Positions 9,733 to 20,051 are shown, counted from the stretch's first letter. The stretch: DNA of 64,000 nucleotides from Thalassotalea sp. G2M2-11 (GCF_017168195.1 NZ_JADNYL010000001.1:1297653-1361652), one strand, 5' to 3'. Numbers and translations are program-made. The notes: generated by a model from the letters alone, not told the origin.

Positions 9733-10952
9733 TAGCTTTGCTCCTTATTAGCTGTATTTTCTTCTGGATGTAATACCGTGTGAACGTGGGCGAGATCTTT
9801 GTCACCACGTCCAGATAAATTGACTAAAAATACGGTTTCTTCTTTGACCTCTTTAGCCATTTTTAGTGCTTGTGCTAGGGCATGAGAGGACTCAAGTGCC
9901 GGGATGATCCCTTCGGAGCTCGCTAAGGTTTGAAAGGCCTCTAATGCTTCATCATCGTTAATGGGCACATATTGCGCGCGGCCTGTTTCTTTTAAATGCG
10001 CATGCTGCGGGCCAACTGCTGGGTAATCTAGCCCGGCAGATACCGAGTAAGATTCTTCAATTTGACCATATTGATCTTGCATGATGTAAGTATAATTTCC
10101 ATGGAGCATACCTTTAGTGCCAGCAGCAAGAGTCGCGCCGTGCTCAGAGGTTTCTATACCTTTACCGCCAGCTTCAACGCCGATGAGTTTGACCTCGGTT
10201 TCTTGAATAAAGTCATTAAACATGCCAATGGCATTTGAGCCACCACCGACACAGGCGATCACGTAATCGGGCAAGCGACCTTCTTGAGCAAGTAATTGTT
10301 GTTTGGCTTCTTCACCGATCATCTTTTGAAAATCTCTGACGATTGTTGGGAACGGATGAGGCCCAGCGGCAGTACCTAATAAATAATGTGCATTGTCATA
10401 GTTTGCTGACCAATCACGCAATGCTTCATTGACCGCATCTTTTAATGTGCCAGCGCCTGCGCTAACCGGAATAACTTCAGCACCCATTAATTTCATGCGA
10501 AAGACATTAGGCTGTTGGCGTTCACAATCTACAGCGCCCATATACACACGGCATTTTAAGCCTAGCAATGAGCAAGCGATTGCCGTGGCGACGCCATGTT
10601 GTCCGGCGCCCGTTTCTGCGATGATCTCACTTTTACCCATTTTTTTAGCGAGCAGTGCTTGACCCAATACCTGATTGGTTTTATGTGCGCCGCCGTGTAA
10701 TAAGTCTTCACGTTTTAAGTAAATTTTCGCTAAGGGGTTATCGGTTAAATTACGGGTTAAAGTCAAAGGTGTTGGTCGACCAGCATAATTTTTTAGTAAA
10801 TCATTGAATTCACTTAAGAAGGCTTCATCTTTTTGTGAATCAATGTAGGCTTGTTCTAATTGCTCTAAGGCAGGTACTAATAATTCCCCAACATACATGC
10901 CGCCGAATTCGCCAAAATAGGCAGGTAAGCTAGTGTGAGTGGTTGTTGTCAT
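9732..10952 (-). CDS. trpB: Tryptophan synthase beta chain
   Basis: This PLP enzyme condenses indole with serine to give tryptophan. It is 406 residues long. The PLP lysine is in [11 protein letters not shown] (about residue 93), and the phosphate-cradle [10 protein letters not shown] is near 240. The start ATG lies two bases after the trpCF stop, and the stop overlaps trpA. It is the standard TrpB1 type that pairs with TrpA. Confidence 0.98.
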   Translation of the reverse strand: MTTTTHTSLPAYFGEFGGMYVGELLVPALEQLEQAYIDSQKDEAFLSEFNDLLKNYAGRPTPLTLTRNLTDNPLAKIYLKREDLLHGGAHKTNQVLGQALLAKKMGKSEIIAETGAGQHGVATAIACSLLGLKCRVYMGAVDCERQQPNVFRMKLMGAEVIPVSAGAGTLKDAVNEALRDWSANYDNAHYLLGTAAGPHPFPTIVRDFQKMIGEEAKQQLLAQEGRLPDYVIACVGGGSNAIGMFNDFIQETEVKLIGVEAGGKGIETSEHGATLAAGTKGMLHGNYTYIMQDQYGQIEESYSVSAGLDYPAVGPQHAHLKETGRAQYVPINDDEALEAFQTLASSEGIIPALESSHALAQALKMAKEVKEETVFLVNLSGRGDKDLAHVHTVLHPEENTANKEQS

Positions 10953-10954
10953 GA

Positions 10955-12343
10955 TTAATAATTCCGTATTTGCGTGAATACTTGCTCAAGTTTTTCACGG
11001 CTTTTTTTGCCTGGACTTTGCTCTACGCCTGAGTTTAAATCCAAACCAAATAAAGGGTGTTCATTAACAAGGGTTAATGCTTGTTCTATATTGTCACTGT
11101 TTAAGCCGCCGGCTAAAAAGCATGAAGCTAAATCTTGTTGACTGTGTTGAAGCTGCTGCCAATTAAATGGCTTTCCGCTGCCCGCTTGTTTGCCGTCTAG
11201 CACAAAATGCTTCGTGTTAGCAGGTAATTGCGGCACTTTATGTTCCACAGCGAGTGCTTTCCAAATTTGACAGTGAGATGGTAGTTGTTTACTGAGTGCA
11301 TCAATGTATGCTTGCTCTTCATTGCCATGTAACTGCACGGCATCAAGCTTAAGTGTTTGTGCAATATCAGCAATTTCTTGGCGTTTATGATCGACAAAGA
11401 CACCAACATACTTTAATGAAGGAACTTGCTCTACTATCGTTAACGCTGTTTCTTTTGTCACACAGCGTGGTGATTTTTCAGCAAAGATTAACCCGCCAAA
11501 TTGCGCTCCTGCCTGACGAGCGAGGTTAGCATCTTCTGGTGAAGTTAAGCCGCAAACTTTATGATTACCATAGATTAGCCGGCGACAAGCTAAGTCAATA
11601 TCTGCCTGTGCCATCACAGAGCTGCCGACTAAAAAACCATCAACGGCAGGCGCTAATTGTCGTACTTGCTCATTGGTATAAATGCCTGATTCAGAAAGTA
11701 CAATGCGATCATCAGGTATGGTTGGGGCAAATTCAAAGGTTCGGTTAATATCAGTGCTGAGATCACGTAAATTACGATTGTTGATACCGATCAGCTTCGC
11801 GCCTAATCTTACCGCACGATCGCGTTCTTCATCGGTAGATATTTCTGTCAGGATCGCCATGTTATATTGCTCAGCCACTTGGGCTAATGCTTGATATTCT
11901 TCATCGCTCAGTACACTTAGCATCAATAAAATGGCATCAGCACCATAAAAGCGTGCCAGATACACTTGGTAAGTATCGACAAAAAAATCTTTGTTGAGCA
12001 CCGGGCAATCTACTGTGTCAGTCACTATTTTCAGGTAGTCATAATGTCCTTGAAAATATTTTTCATCGGTTAACACTGAAATAGCCGCCGCATATTTGTT
12101 ATAAATTTTTGCAATAGCGAGTGGATCAAAATCAGATCGGATCAATCCTTTTGATGGCGAGGCTTTTTTACATTCCAGAATAAAGCCGGCGTGCGAAACG
12201 CCATTATTGCGATCTAATGCGGCATACATATCTTTTAACGAGGGGGTTAGTTGAGCAATAAAGCTGTCAAGCGGTCGCTTGGCTTTTAATCGTTCTACCT
12301 CAATACGTTTGTCAGCAACAATTTTTTCTAACACATTTGCCAT
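10955..12343 (-). CDS. trpCF: Fused indole-3-glycerol-phosphate synthase / phosphoribosylanthranilate isomerase
   Basis: This bifunctional enzyme catalyses two consecutive steps of tryptophan synthesis. The N-terminal half (about 1-255) is IGP synthase, with [21 protein letters not shown] and VLSESGI. The C-terminal half (about 258-462) is PRA isomerase, with [11 protein letters not shown] and the FLAGGLN phosphate site. The fused order TrpC-TrpF is normal for enterics and Alteromonadales. It starts two bases after the trpD stop. Confidence 0.97.
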   Translation of the reverse strand: MANVLEKIVADKRIEVERLKAKRPLDSFIAQLTPSLKDMYAALDRNNGVSHAGFILECKKASPSKGLIRSDFDPLAIAKIYNKYAAAISVLTDEKYFQGHYDYLKIVTDTVDCPVLNKDFFVDTYQVYLARFYGADAILLMLSVLSDEEYQALAQVAEQYNMAILTEISTDEERDRAVRLGAKLIGINNRNLRDLSTDINRTFEFAPTIPDDRIVLSESGIYTNEQVRQLAPAVDGFLVGSSVMAQADIDLACRRLIYGNHKVCGLTSPEDANLARQAGAQFGGLIFAEKSPRCVTKETALTIVEQVPSLKYVGVFVDHKRQEIADIAQTLKLDAVQLHGNEEQAYIDALSKQLPSHCQIWKALAVEHKVPQLPANTKHFVLDGKQAGSGKPFNWQQLQHSQQDLASCFLAGGLNSDNIEQALTLVNEHPLFGLDLNSGVEQSPGKKSREKLEQVFTQIRNY

Positions 12344-12345
12344 GG

Positions 12346-13374
12346 TTATGCGGCTCCCGTTATTGTTTGCCCATTAGACACTTTCACCATATTTTCTAGG
12401 GTGGTCAGTGCTTGCCCTGAAGCTAACACTTCTCGAGCCATTTGGGTGGCAGTTTTCAAATCAGCTGCCTTGTCGTGCAGGTATAACAGCGCAGCACAAT
12501 TGATGATCACTGCACTATTGTGCGCATCAAGGCCGTTGCCTGATAGTATATCATGAATAATATCGGCATTTTCCTGTGGACTGCCCCCTTTGATATCTTC
12601 GAGTGTATAGCGAGATAAGCCAAACGCTTCTGGGCTGATAAAGCGGTTAGTGACATTACCGTTATTGATTTCACTTACTTGGGTTTCGCCGTGCAAGGCT
12701 ATTTCATCTAAGCCACTACCATGAACGACCCAGCCGCGTTTAACACCTGTTAATAGCAAACTTTTTGCCATTACTGGCAATAAGCTTGGGGTATAAACGC
12801 CCAATAACATCACCTCTGGTGATGCGGGGTTGACCAGCGGCCCTAAAATATTGAACAGGGTACGTATCCCCATGGCTTTTCTCACAGGTCCTGCATATTT
12901 AAATCCGGGGTGATAAGCGGGCGCATAAAGAAAGCATAAATTAGTTTGTGCTAAACATTCACTGGCAGTTTGGGATGACATGGTTAAATTCACGCCAAAT
13001 GCTTCGAGTAAGTCGGCAGAGCCCGACATACTTGAGACGCTTCGGTTGCCATGTTTAGCCATTTTTATGCCACATGCCGCCGCTAATATTGCTGCTGTGG
13101 TCGAGATATTAATAGTATTTGCACCATCACCTCCGGTGCCAACGCAATCGGTTACTTTGTGATCTTGCGTTGGAAATGGTGTCGCATATTCACGTACCGC
13201 AATGGCTGCGCCTGCGATTTCTTCAGGAGTTTCACCTTTTATTTTTAATGCCGTTAATACTGAGGCAAGTAACTCAGGTGCTACTTTTCCTTGCATCACT
13301 TCGCTAAAGAAACGTTGTGATTGTGTCTGACTAAGCGGCTGCTCTTCAACTAATTGTTGTAAAATATCACTCAT
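12346..13374 (-). CDS. trpD: Anthranilate phosphoribosyltransferase
   Basis: It transfers phosphoribosyl from PRPP to anthranilate. The protein has 342 residues from ATG 13374. The longer frame from 13392 is less likely because an AGGA ribosome-binding site lies between the two ATGs, 7 bases before 13374. The PRPP-binding motif GTGGDGANTINIST and the KHGNRSVSS segment are present. It overlaps the trpG stop by 8 bases. Here TrpD is a separate protein and is not fused to TrpG as it is in E. coli. Confidence 0.96.
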   Translation of the reverse strand: MSDILQQLVEEQPLSQTQSQRFFSEVMQGKVAPELLASVLTALKIKGETPEEIAGAAIAVREYATPFPTQDHKVTDCVGTGGDGANTINISTTAAILAAACGIKMAKHGNRSVSSMSGSADLLEAFGVNLTMSSQTASECLAQTNLCFLYAPAYHPGFKYAGPVRKAMGIRTLFNILGPLVNPASPEVMLLGVYTPSLLPVMAKSLLLTGVKRGWVVHGSGLDEIALHGETQVSEINNGNVTNRFISPEAFGLSRYTLEDIKGGSPQENADIIHDILSGNGLDAHNSAVIINCAALLYLHDKAADLKTATQMAREVLASGQALTTLENMVKVSNGQTITGAA

Positions 13375-14026
13375 TTGAATTTCCTTGTTCATTGCTCGCT
13401 AAGACGTTACTTTGCTGTGTTAACCATTCAATACTTTGTGCCAGTAAGGTACTGCCGAATGTTGTTAGTATTGACTCAGGGTGAAATTGAAAGCCAATCA
13501 CTTTATCGGTTGGGTGTTCAATAGCCATAGGTAGTAACTGTTCATCTGCTGTGAGATATTTCGCCGTTAATGTTAGGCTCTCGGGTAAAGTATGCGCCAC
13601 CAAAGAATGGTAACGAGCTACGGGTAAAGGTTGTTCAATATTAGCAAACGCATTGATACCTATGTGCTCAACATTGGAGGCTTTACCATGGACGATTTCT
13701 GGGGCGCGACCGACGCTACCACCATAATGTTCAATCAAGGCTTGATGACCCAAGCAAATACCTAAAATAGGGTAACGACCTGCGGTTTTAGCAATCAATT
13801 CCATTAAACACCCTGCGTTTGTAGGAGCACCAGGGCCAGGAGAGAGTACAATCAATACTGGGCAGGTGCACTGCTCGATCTGCTCAAGGATAAAATCAGC
13901 ACTGACGGTATTACGGTAAATAATCGGCTCATATCCAAGGCATTGAAATTCATCAACTAAGTTGTAGGTAAATGAATCAAGGTTATCGAGCATAAAAATT
14001 TTTGTGTTTTTCACGGCTACTGACAT
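13367..14026 (-). CDS. trpG: Anthranilate synthase glutamine amidotransferase component
   Basis: This class I amidotransferase supplies ammonia from glutamine to TrpE. The nucleophile Cys is in GICLGHQALIEHYGG, and the catalytic His-Glu pair is in FQFHPES. At 219 residues from ATG 14026 it is normal for a stand-alone TrpG. A GGAGG 7 bases upstream supports this start over the in-frame TTG at 14047. It overlaps the end of trpE by 10 bases. Confidence 0.96.
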   Translation of the reverse strand: MSVAVKNTKIFMLDNLDSFTYNLVDEFQCLGYEPIIYRNTVSADFILEQIEQCTCPVLIVLSPGPGAPTNAGCLMELIAKTAGRYPILGICLGHQALIEHYGGSVGRAPEIVHGKASNVEHIGINAFANIEQPLPVARYHSLVAHTLPESLTLTAKYLTADEQLLPMAIEHPTDKVIGFQFHPESILTTFGSTLLAQSIEWLTQQSNVLASNEQGNSNE

Positions 14027-15651
14027 CTTGAGGCCTCCGAATGACAAGTGGATGAGACATTTTCAAGCTGTGCCGCCTTAATAATCGCATTGATCACCGC
14101 TTGGGCTTTTTGTCTGGTTTCATCAGCTTCTGCTTGAGGATTAGAATCAAAAACTACCCCAGCACCTGCTTGGATATACGCCGTTCCTTGTCTGACAAAT
14201 GCGCTTCGAATGACGATACAAGTATCCATATCGCCTTCACCAGTTAAATAACCGACAGCGCCGCCATAACTACCTCGGCGCTTGCCTTCGTATTGACGAA
14301 TAAGTTCAGTGGCTTTGACTTTTGGTGCGCCAGATAAGGTGCCCATATTCATACAAGCTTGGTAAGCGTGTAGGGCGTCTAAGTCTTCTGATAATGTGCC
14401 ACAGACACGGGAAACTAAATGCATCACATGGGAGTAACGATCAACTTTTAATAAGTCGGCGACGTGTCGTGTGCCAGGTTGACTGACACGAGCAACATCA
14501 TTGCGGGCTAAATCAACCAGCATAATATGTTCAGCAAGTTCTTTTTTATCCTGTCGCAGCGCCAACTCGATCCGACAATCTAAATCAAGAGATAGCTTGC
14601 CTTGTTGATCAAAGCCGCGAGGGCGAGTGCCGGCGATAGGGTAAATTTCAACTTGGCGGTTATGTTGTTGATACTTTATCGCTGACTCTGGTGAAGCGCC
14701 AAACATGCAAAAGTCTTCATCTTGTAGGTAAAACATATAAGGGCTAGGGTTGCTTTCCCGCAGTGCCAAATAAGCATTAAAGGTATCTTTACAGGGTAAT
14801 GAGAAGGTACGAGATGGTACCACTTGAAAAATATCACCTGCTCGGATGTGCTCTTTCAGTGTCTCTACGGTTTGGCAAAATGTTTGGTCACTGATATCGG
14901 TTTGCACTGTCGGTGGTATGACGTGAGCCAATTCGCGAGTTTGCGGGGGCGCAATATCACTTTCTACTAATGCTTTAATGGCTGATAATCGACGGGCAAT
15001 TTCAAAATGACACTTTTGCTGCTCTGGACCAGAAAATACGTTAGCAATTACTTCACTGGCACGCTTTTCATGATCAATGACCACTAAACTTTCTGCGAGG
15101 TAATAAACAAAATCCGGACAAGTGTTATCACCGTCTGTGACTTCGGGCAGTTGTTCAGACATAGTGATCATGTCAAAGGCAAATGCACCACCTAAAAATA
15201 TCGCAAAAGGATGATGGTTATCATTGTTCAGCCGTTGAAACAAACGTAGCGCTTGGAATGGATTTGTAGCTAACAACCGTGATTTTTCATCCAAGGTGTT
15301 GATGTTTTCGGCAAAAGTTGCTGTGAATTTACGATGATCCCCTTGTATTTGCGCATCGCCTGCTAATGCTTGCTTAGCAAACAATAATGCCGCTTCGCCA
15401 TTGACGGTTAAAGCGCTAAAAGTAACCTGAGCTCCCTGACAGACAATTTTTACCGCTGCATCAATCAGTAATAAGCTTTTTAATTGGTGCTTTTTATCGA
15501 TTTCAGCTGATTCGAGCAATAAATTATTTTGGCGATCGCCACATAGCTTTTTAAATAAGGTTAACGGATCTGCCTGATAACGCGCTTTGCTTGATAAGGT
15601 ACTGACACTGCCAATATCAGTGTTGTGTCCTTGATTAAAAATACCACTCAT
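14017..15651 (-). CDS. trpE: Anthranilate synthase component I
   Basis: It converts chorismate and ammonia to anthranilate, the committed step of tryptophan synthesis. The protein has 544 residues. NNLLLESAEI (about residues 42-51) contains the LLES motif known in enteric TrpE for tryptophan feedback inhibition. The chorismate-binding C-terminal half shows GDIFQVVPSR, GTRPRG and GSYGGAVGYLTGEGDMDTCIVIR. Its ATG overlaps the stop of the DAHP synthase gene (ATGA, 4 bases), indicating coupled translation. Confidence 0.97.
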   Translation of the reverse strand: MSGIFNQGHNTDIGSVSTLSSKARYQADPLTLFKKLCGDRQNNLLLESAEIDKKHQLKSLLLIDAAVKIVCQGAQVTFSALTVNGEAALLFAKQALAGDAQIQGDHRKFTATFAENINTLDEKSRLLATNPFQALRLFQRLNNDNHHPFAIFLGGAFAFDMITMSEQLPEVTDGDNTCPDFVYYLAESLVVIDHEKRASEVIANVFSGPEQQKCHFEIARRLSAIKALVESDIAPPQTRELAHVIPPTVQTDISDQTFCQTVETLKEHIRAGDIFQVVPSRTFSLPCKDTFNAYLALRESNPSPYMFYLQDEDFCMFGASPESAIKYQQHNRQVEIYPIAGTRPRGFDQQGKLSLDLDCRIELALRQDKKELAEHIMLVDLARNDVARVSQPGTRHVADLLKVDRYSHVMHLVSRVCGTLSEDLDALHAYQACMNMGTLSGAPKVKATELIRQYEGKRRGSYGGAVGYLTGEGDMDTCIVIRSAFVRQGTAYIQAGAGVVFDSNPQAEADETRQKAQAVINAIIKAAQLENVSSTCHSEASRCQ

Positions 15652-16664
15652 AAGGATTTACCTGCCGCAGCAACAAAAGGTTTTATATCGGCCATCAGTG
15701 TAGCAAAATCTTCTCCGGTTAAAGCTTGATGTCCGTCAGATAATGCTTCTTTTGGATTTAAATGAGTTTCTACAATAATACCATCTGCACCGACGGCAAC
15801 CGCTGCACGTGATAATGGGTTAATTAACGACTTCACCCCAGTGCCATGTGATGGGTCAACAAATACCGGCAGATGAGACTTTTCTTTTAAATACGCCACC
15901 GCATTTAAATCTAAGGTATTGCGGGTAGCCGTTTCGAAGGTACGTATACCACGTTCACATAAGATCACATTAGGGTTACCCGCATTGATAATATATTCTG
16001 CTGCTAATAATAGTTCTTCTAACGTTGCGCTCATACCGCGTTTTAATAACACCGCTTTATCGGTTTGTTTACCTACTGCTTCGAGTAAGCGGAAGTTTTG
16101 CATATTACGGGCGCCGATTTGATAGCAGTCAACATAGTCGCGCATTAAGTCGGCATCATTAGGGTCAATAATTTCTGAAACAACGGGTAATTGAAATGTT
16201 TCTCGGGCAGCTTTTAATAGTTGTAAGCCTTCAAGCCCTAGGCCTTGAAAACTGTATGGGCTGGTTCTTGGTTTAAAAGCACCGCCACGTAATAAAGGGA
16301 CGCCATAAGATTTAATCATTTTGCTGATGCTCATTAGTTGAGCTTCACTTTCCACCGAGCATGGACCTGCTATTACGGTAAAGTTGCCACCACCGACTTT
16401 CACGCCACCGATAGAGACAATTGAGTCATGAGCTTGCAGCTCACGGCTGACTAATTTATATGGGCTGAGTACCGGTTTTATTTCGTCTACCATAGGGTAG
16501 GCGTCAAGATGGAGTTGGCTCAGTACTCGCTCGTCACCAAGAGCACCAAGTACGGTACGTTCAATGCCTGGCATGTAAAGCGGTTTTAAGCCAAGGCTGG
16601 AGATTTTATCTAATATTTCGTTTGCGTCTTGTTCTGTCGCTTGTGGTTTTAATATGATGATCAT
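15648..16664 (-). CDS. aroF: DAHP synthase, type I-beta, first structural gene of the trp operon
   Basis: This is 3-deoxy-7-phosphoheptulonate synthase (PEP plus erythrose 4-phosphate), the entry step of the shikimate pathway. At 338 residues it resembles the Bacillus/Thermotoga-type I-beta enzyme. A ferredoxin-like N-terminal regulatory domain (about 1-70) is followed by a barrel with AGPCSVES, GGAFKPRTSPYSFQG and DPSHGTG. It overlaps trpE by 4 bases and lies behind the Trp attenuator, so its expression should follow tryptophan supply. ATG 16664 has AGGA 8 bases upstream. Which aromatic end product inhibits it cannot be told from the sequence. Confidence 0.93.
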   Translation of the reverse strand: MIIILKPQATEQDANEILDKISSLGLKPLYMPGIERTVLGALGDERVLSQLHLDAYPMVDEIKPVLSPYKLVSRELQAHDSIVSIGGVKVGGGNFTVIAGPCSVESEAQLMSISKMIKSYGVPLLRGGAFKPRTSPYSFQGLGLEGLQLLKAARETFQLPVVSEIIDPNDADLMRDYVDCYQIGARNMQNFRLLEAVGKQTDKAVLLKRGMSATLEELLLAAEYIINAGNPNVILCERGIRTFETATRNTLDLNAVAYLKEKSHLPVFVDPSHGTGVKSLINPLSRAAVAVGADGIIVETHLNPKEALSDGHQALTGEDFATLMADIKPFVAAAGKSL

Positions 16665-16786
16665 TATTGAATCCTTTTGTCATTAATTATGTATAAGTCA
16701 ACCGGCATAAATTGGCTGAAGCCACCATATAAACCAACTTTTCACTTTTGTTGTTAACATTGTTGTCTCTTAAAAATATCGTTGTC

Positions 16787-16825
16787 AAAAAGAAAAAGCC
16801 CGCTAGTTAAACTAAGCGGGCTTTT
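16787..16825 (-). terminator. trp attenuator (intrinsic terminator)
   Basis: On the minus strand AAAAGCCCGCT (16825-16815) pairs with AGCGGGCTTTT (16804-16794), with a small bulge near the loop, followed by TTTTTCTTTTT (16797-16787). It lies between the leader peptide and the first structural gene. A competing antiterminator is visible: AAGTGGGTT right after the leader (16866-16858) can pair over nine positions, counting G-U pairs, with the terminator's left arm (16823-16814). Confidence 0.9.
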
Positions 16826-16864
16826 AGAAATTTTCTACTTGTACAGCAAACTATCACAACCCAC

Positions 16865-16921
16865 TTATGTAGAGTTATGCCACCACCAAATTAATGAAAT
16901 AGTTTGTTTTACTTGTATCAT
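16865..16921 (-). CDS. trpL: trp operon leader peptide with three tandem Trp codons
   Basis: The 18-residue peptide reads MIQVKQTISLIWWWHNST. It has three consecutive TGG codons at 16888-16880 and a TAA stop 40 bases before the attenuator stem. Stalling of a ribosome at these codons when Trp-tRNA is scarce would leave the segment after the stop free to form the antiterminator. An AGG lies about 11 bases before ATG 16921, so the ribosome-binding site is weak. No clear trp operator or well-spaced promoter could be assigned upstream; a TTGACA is at 16995-16990 but lacks a good -10 partner. Confidence 0.93.
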   Translation of the reverse strand: MIQVKQTISLIWWWHNST

Positions 16922-16979
16922 TTAATAACTTACCTAAGTAAAATGAGTTTGCTCGAATACGCCTATAGAAGACCTTATT

Positions 16980-17852
16980 ATGTCCTTGATGTCAACCAAA
17001 AATTTTATTGACAGTCAAACTCAGCGGATTGATTTACATAGTCACACTAAATGCTCTGATGGCGGCTTAACACCGCAAGAGCTGATAGAGCGTGCGCTAA
17101 ACTTTCAAATTGATGTATTAGCGATAACGGATCATGATACGGTGGCGGGTTTATCTATTGCCAGAAGTTATATTTTAGAAAAAAATCTTCCTATTACCTT
17201 AATTGATGGTATCGAAATCTCAACCAGTTGGCGCGGTTTTGAAATCCATATTGTCGGCTTGAACATTGATAAACATCATCCGCAGTTAGTACAGCTGATT
17301 GAACAGCAGCAGCAAGCAAGGGAGTTGCGCGCTTCGACTATGGGGGAAAAACTGGAGAAAATAGGTTTTACCGACGTATATCAACAAGCTAAAGCTCTTG
17401 CTGAGCAAGGTTCTATTACCCGAGCGCATTTTGCAAAAGTGCTGTATCAGCAAGGTAAGGTGGCAAATTTGCAAGCGGCATTTGATAAATACATTGGCAA
17501 AGGCAAGCGTGCGTTTGTTAAACCTCAGTGGTGTAGTGTTGAGCAAGCTGTGGAAGTGATTCATCAGGCGGGGGGAAGCGCAGTGATGGCGCATCCGGTA
17601 CGTTATGACATGACCACTAAATGGTTACGCCGACTGATAGTAGATTTTAAGACCACTGGTGGTGATGGTTTAGAAGCAGTGTTACCACAAATGAATAACG
17701 CTCAGCGACAATTAATGCTAAGCTTTTGTTTAGAGTATGATTTACTTGCATCGATGGGATCTGATTTTCATTACCCGAGCAAATGGAGTGATTTAGGAAG
17801 AAATCTGTTGATGCCAGACACTGTGACGCCTATATGGCAGCAATGGCATTGA
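16980..17852 (+). CDS. rnm: PHP-domain 5'-3' exoribonuclease / nucleotidase (RNase AM, YciV)
   Basis: This 290-residue PHP phosphoesterase belongs to the YciV/TrpH family. In E. coli this protein trims 5' ends of structured RNA and dephosphorylates 3',5'-nucleotide bisphosphates. Metal ligands are visible in DLHSHTKCSDG (about 19-29), ITDHDTVAG, VMAHPVRY and GSDFHYPS. It is divergent from the trp operon, as in E. coli where yciV sits next to trpL. A second Met at 16989 is an alternative start, and neither has a strong ribosome-binding site. yciO follows after 25 bases, so the two are probably co-transcribed. Confidence 0.92.
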   Translation: MSLMSTKNFIDSQTQRIDLHSHTKCSDGGLTPQELIERALNFQIDVLAITDHDTVAGLSIARSYILEKNLPITLIDGIEISTSWRGFEIHIVGLNIDKHHPQLVQLIEQQQQARELRASTMGEKLEKIGFTDVYQQAKALAEQGSITRAHFAKVLYQQGKVANLQAAFDKYIGKGKRAFVKPQWCSVEQAVEVIHQAGGSAVMAHPVRYDMTTKWLRRLIVDFKTTGGDGLEAVLPQMNNAQRQLMLSFCLEYDLLASMGSDFHYPSKWSDLGRNLLMPDTVTPIWQQWH

Positions 17853-17877
17853 TCATTCGTTATAGGAAGTAATAAAT

Positions 17878-18498
17878 ATGAGTCAATTTTTTTATGTTCA
17901 CCCAGATAACCCGCAAGGCCGGCTAATGAAGCAAGCGGCAGAGATTATTCATAATGGTGGTGTTATCGTGTACCCAACCGATTCTGGCTATGCCTTAGGT
18001 TGTCATATTGGAGATAAAAAAGCGCTGGAACGTATTTGCCGTATTAGAGACATTGAAAAAAATCACAATTTTACCTTAGTGTGTAAAGATTTGTCTGAGT
18101 TATCTGAATACACCCGCGTAGATAATAGTGCCTTTCGCTTACTCAAAAATAACACGCCGGGAGCGTATACCTTTATCTTTAAAGCTAGTAAAGAAGTGCC
18201 CAAACGTTTGCAAAACCCCAAAAAGCGAACCATAGGTATTCGTGTGCCAGATAATGTGATTGCTCAATCATTACTTGAAGCCGTAGATGAGCCAATCATG
18301 TCTACGACACTGATCATGCCGGGCAAGGATATGGCAGAGTATGATCCTGAGCTGATCCGTGATCAGCTTGAACACCATGTTGACTTGATCATTAATGGTG
18401 GCAATTTGGGTGAAAAGCCAACCACAGTGATTGATTTTTCTGAAGGCGGTGTCGACATTTTACGTGTTGGCGAAGGTGATGCCACACCGTTTGAGTAA
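17878..18498 (+). CDS. yciO: YciO, Sua5/YrdC-fold protein
   Basis: This 206-residue protein has the YrdC fold, with GVIVYPTDSGYALGC, KR..IGIRVP and TTVIDFSEGG. Relatives TsaC/Sua5 make threonylcarbamoyl-AMP for tRNA t6A37. YciO is a paralogue whose physiological role is less certain, so this gene should not simply be called tsaC. It lies between rnm and scpA, an order shared with enterobacteria (yciV-yciO). Confidence 0.93.
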   Translation: MSQFFYVHPDNPQGRLMKQAAEIIHNGGVIVYPTDSGYALGCHIGDKKALERICRIRDIEKNHNFTLVCKDLSELSEYTRVDNSAFRLLKNNTPGAYTFIFKASKEVPKRLQNPKKRTIGIRVPDNVIAQSLLEAVDEPIMSTTLIMPGKDMAEYDPELIRDQLEHHVDLIINGGNLGEKPTTVIDFSEGGVDILRVGEGDATPFE

Positions 18499-18506
18499 CT
18501 GAATCT

Positions 18507-19373
18507 ATGGCTGATACCGCGAGACAATTGTCCCAAGCTTCTGGAGAAATGCAACAGCAAGCATTACCCTTGGCATTTGTTCGGGGTGAAGCTGTGATTG
18601 AAAAACCACAGGATTTATTTATTCCTCCAGACGCCTTAGAAATCATTTTAGAATCATTTGAAGGCCCGCTTGATTTATTACTTTATCTGATCAAAAAACA
18701 AAAATTCGATATTCTTGAGTTGCCGATTGCGCCAATTACCACGCAGTACATGAAGTATGTTGAATTGATGAAAGAAATTAACATGGAATTAGCTGCTGAA
18801 TATTTAGTGATGGCGGCGATATTGGCTGAAATTAAATCGCGAATGTTATTGCCTAAGCAGCAAGTGGAAGATGATGAAGAAGATCCGCGCGCAGAACTAA
18901 TCAGGCGTTTAAAAGAATATGAAGTGATCAAACAAGCCGCGTTAGATATCGATGAATTACCACGGATGGAGCGAGATTTGATTACGGCGCACGCTAAATT
19001 GCCCGAGGGGGTTATCAACCAACAACTACATGCTGAGGTAAAACTGCATGATTTGGTTAATGCGTTACAAGGTGTGATGCAACGAGTAAAAGCCTATGAG
19101 CATCACCATATCGCGAAAGAATCATTGTCGACCCGTGAACGCATGAGTGACATTATCAGTCGCCTCAATCAGTTAGCACCTGATGCCTTTATCAATTTTG
19201 TCGAACTTTTTAGTGTTGAAGAGGGGCGTCATGGCGTCGTGGTTACCTTTCTCGCGATACTTGAGTTGATGAAAGAAAATATTATTGAGTGTCTGCAAGC
19301 AAGCGATATCGAAAATAACATTGAAGGGCACATTAATATTCGATTAAAAGGGGCAATTTATGCCAACGAATAA
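18507..19373 (+). CDS. scpA: Segregation and condensation protein A
   Basis: This is the kleisin subunit that bridges SMC ATPase heads with ScpB in chromosome condensation. At 288 residues it is slightly long because of an N-terminal tail (about 35 residues) ahead of the family start FEGPLDLLLYLIKKQKFDILELPI. The C-terminal winged helix lies around 215-285. No good ribosome-binding site precedes ATG 18507; ATG 18549 (MQQQALPL) is an alternative. It overlaps scpB by 14 bases. No smc or mukB gene is in the window. Confidence 0.94.
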   Translation: MADTARQLSQASGEMQQQALPLAFVRGEAVIEKPQDLFIPPDALEIILESFEGPLDLLLYLIKKQKFDILELPIAPITTQYMKYVELMKEINMELAAEYLVMAAILAEIKSRMLLPKQQVEDDEEDPRAELIRRLKEYEVIKQAALDIDELPRMERDLITAHAKLPEGVINQQLHAEVKLHDLVNALQGVMQRVKAYEHHHIAKESLSTRERMSDIISRLNQLAPDAFINFVELFSVEEGRHGVVVTFLAILELMKENIIECLQASDIENNIEGHINIRLKGAIYANE

Positions 19374-20007
19374 TGTCGCTTCGCTTGCTTTTAAGCCGAT
19401 CACTGCAGAGCAGTTAAGCCAATTGCTTGAAGCGGCTATTTTTTCATCTTCACAGCCGCTGTCAATGAAACAGTTAAAACAACAGGTACTTGGTGCTTAT
19501 CAGGTGTCGAGCAAAGATATTCAATTGGCAATCAGTCAATTACAATCATTTTATCAAGAGCGTGGTATCGAGTTAGTAGAGGTGGCCTCAGGTTTTCGTT
19601 TTCAGATCAAAATGGAGTTAGTTGAAGATATTGCACCGTTAAATCAAGAGAAGCCGCAAAAGTATTCTCGCGCCACATTGGAAACCTTAGCATTGATCGC
19701 GTATCGACAACCGATCACCCGAGGCGAAATTGAAGATATTCGCGGCGTCAGTGTCAGTAGCCATATTATGAAATCGTTACTTGAGCGGGAATGGATAAAG
19801 ATAGTTGGGCATAAAGAAGTGCCGGGTAAACCGTCAATGTATGCCACAACCAAAACATTTTTGGATTATTTTGGCTTAAAATCACTGGCGCAACTGCCTG
19901 ATTTAATGCCAATGACAGAATCTACTATCGTTAATGATGCGATGCACGATATAATAGAATCACAACAAAGTGATACTCAATCAAAAGAGACAGAAACTAA
20001 ACAATAA
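19360..20007 (+). CDS. scpB: Segregation and condensation protein B
   Basis: This 215-residue partner of ScpA has two tandem winged helices. [19 protein letters not shown] opens the first, and [45 protein letters not shown] is the conserved core of the second. A GGGG precedes ATG 19360, which lies inside the scpA coding end, so translation is probably coupled. The acidic and Gln/Thr-rich last 30 residues look disordered. Confidence 0.95.
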   Translation: MPTNNVASLAFKPITAEQLSQLLEAAIFSSSQPLSMKQLKQQVLGAYQVSSKDIQLAISQLQSFYQERGIELVEVASGFRFQIKMELVEDIAPLNQEKPQKYSRATLETLALIAYRQPITRGEIEDIRGVSVSSHIMKSLLEREWIKIVGHKEVPGKPSMYATTKTFLDYFGLKSLAQLPDLMPMTESTIVNDAMHDIIESQQSDTQSKETETKQ

Positions 20008-20051
20008 ATACTTATTATTGTGATGTTACTGACGTAAGAGAGTTAAGACCT

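Noticed and set aside
16801..16815. CTAGTTAAACTAAG resembles a TrpR operator (CTAGTTAACTAG).
   Set aside because: It is the loop and inner stem of the attenuator, well downstream of any promoter, and has an extra base that breaks the operator symmetry.
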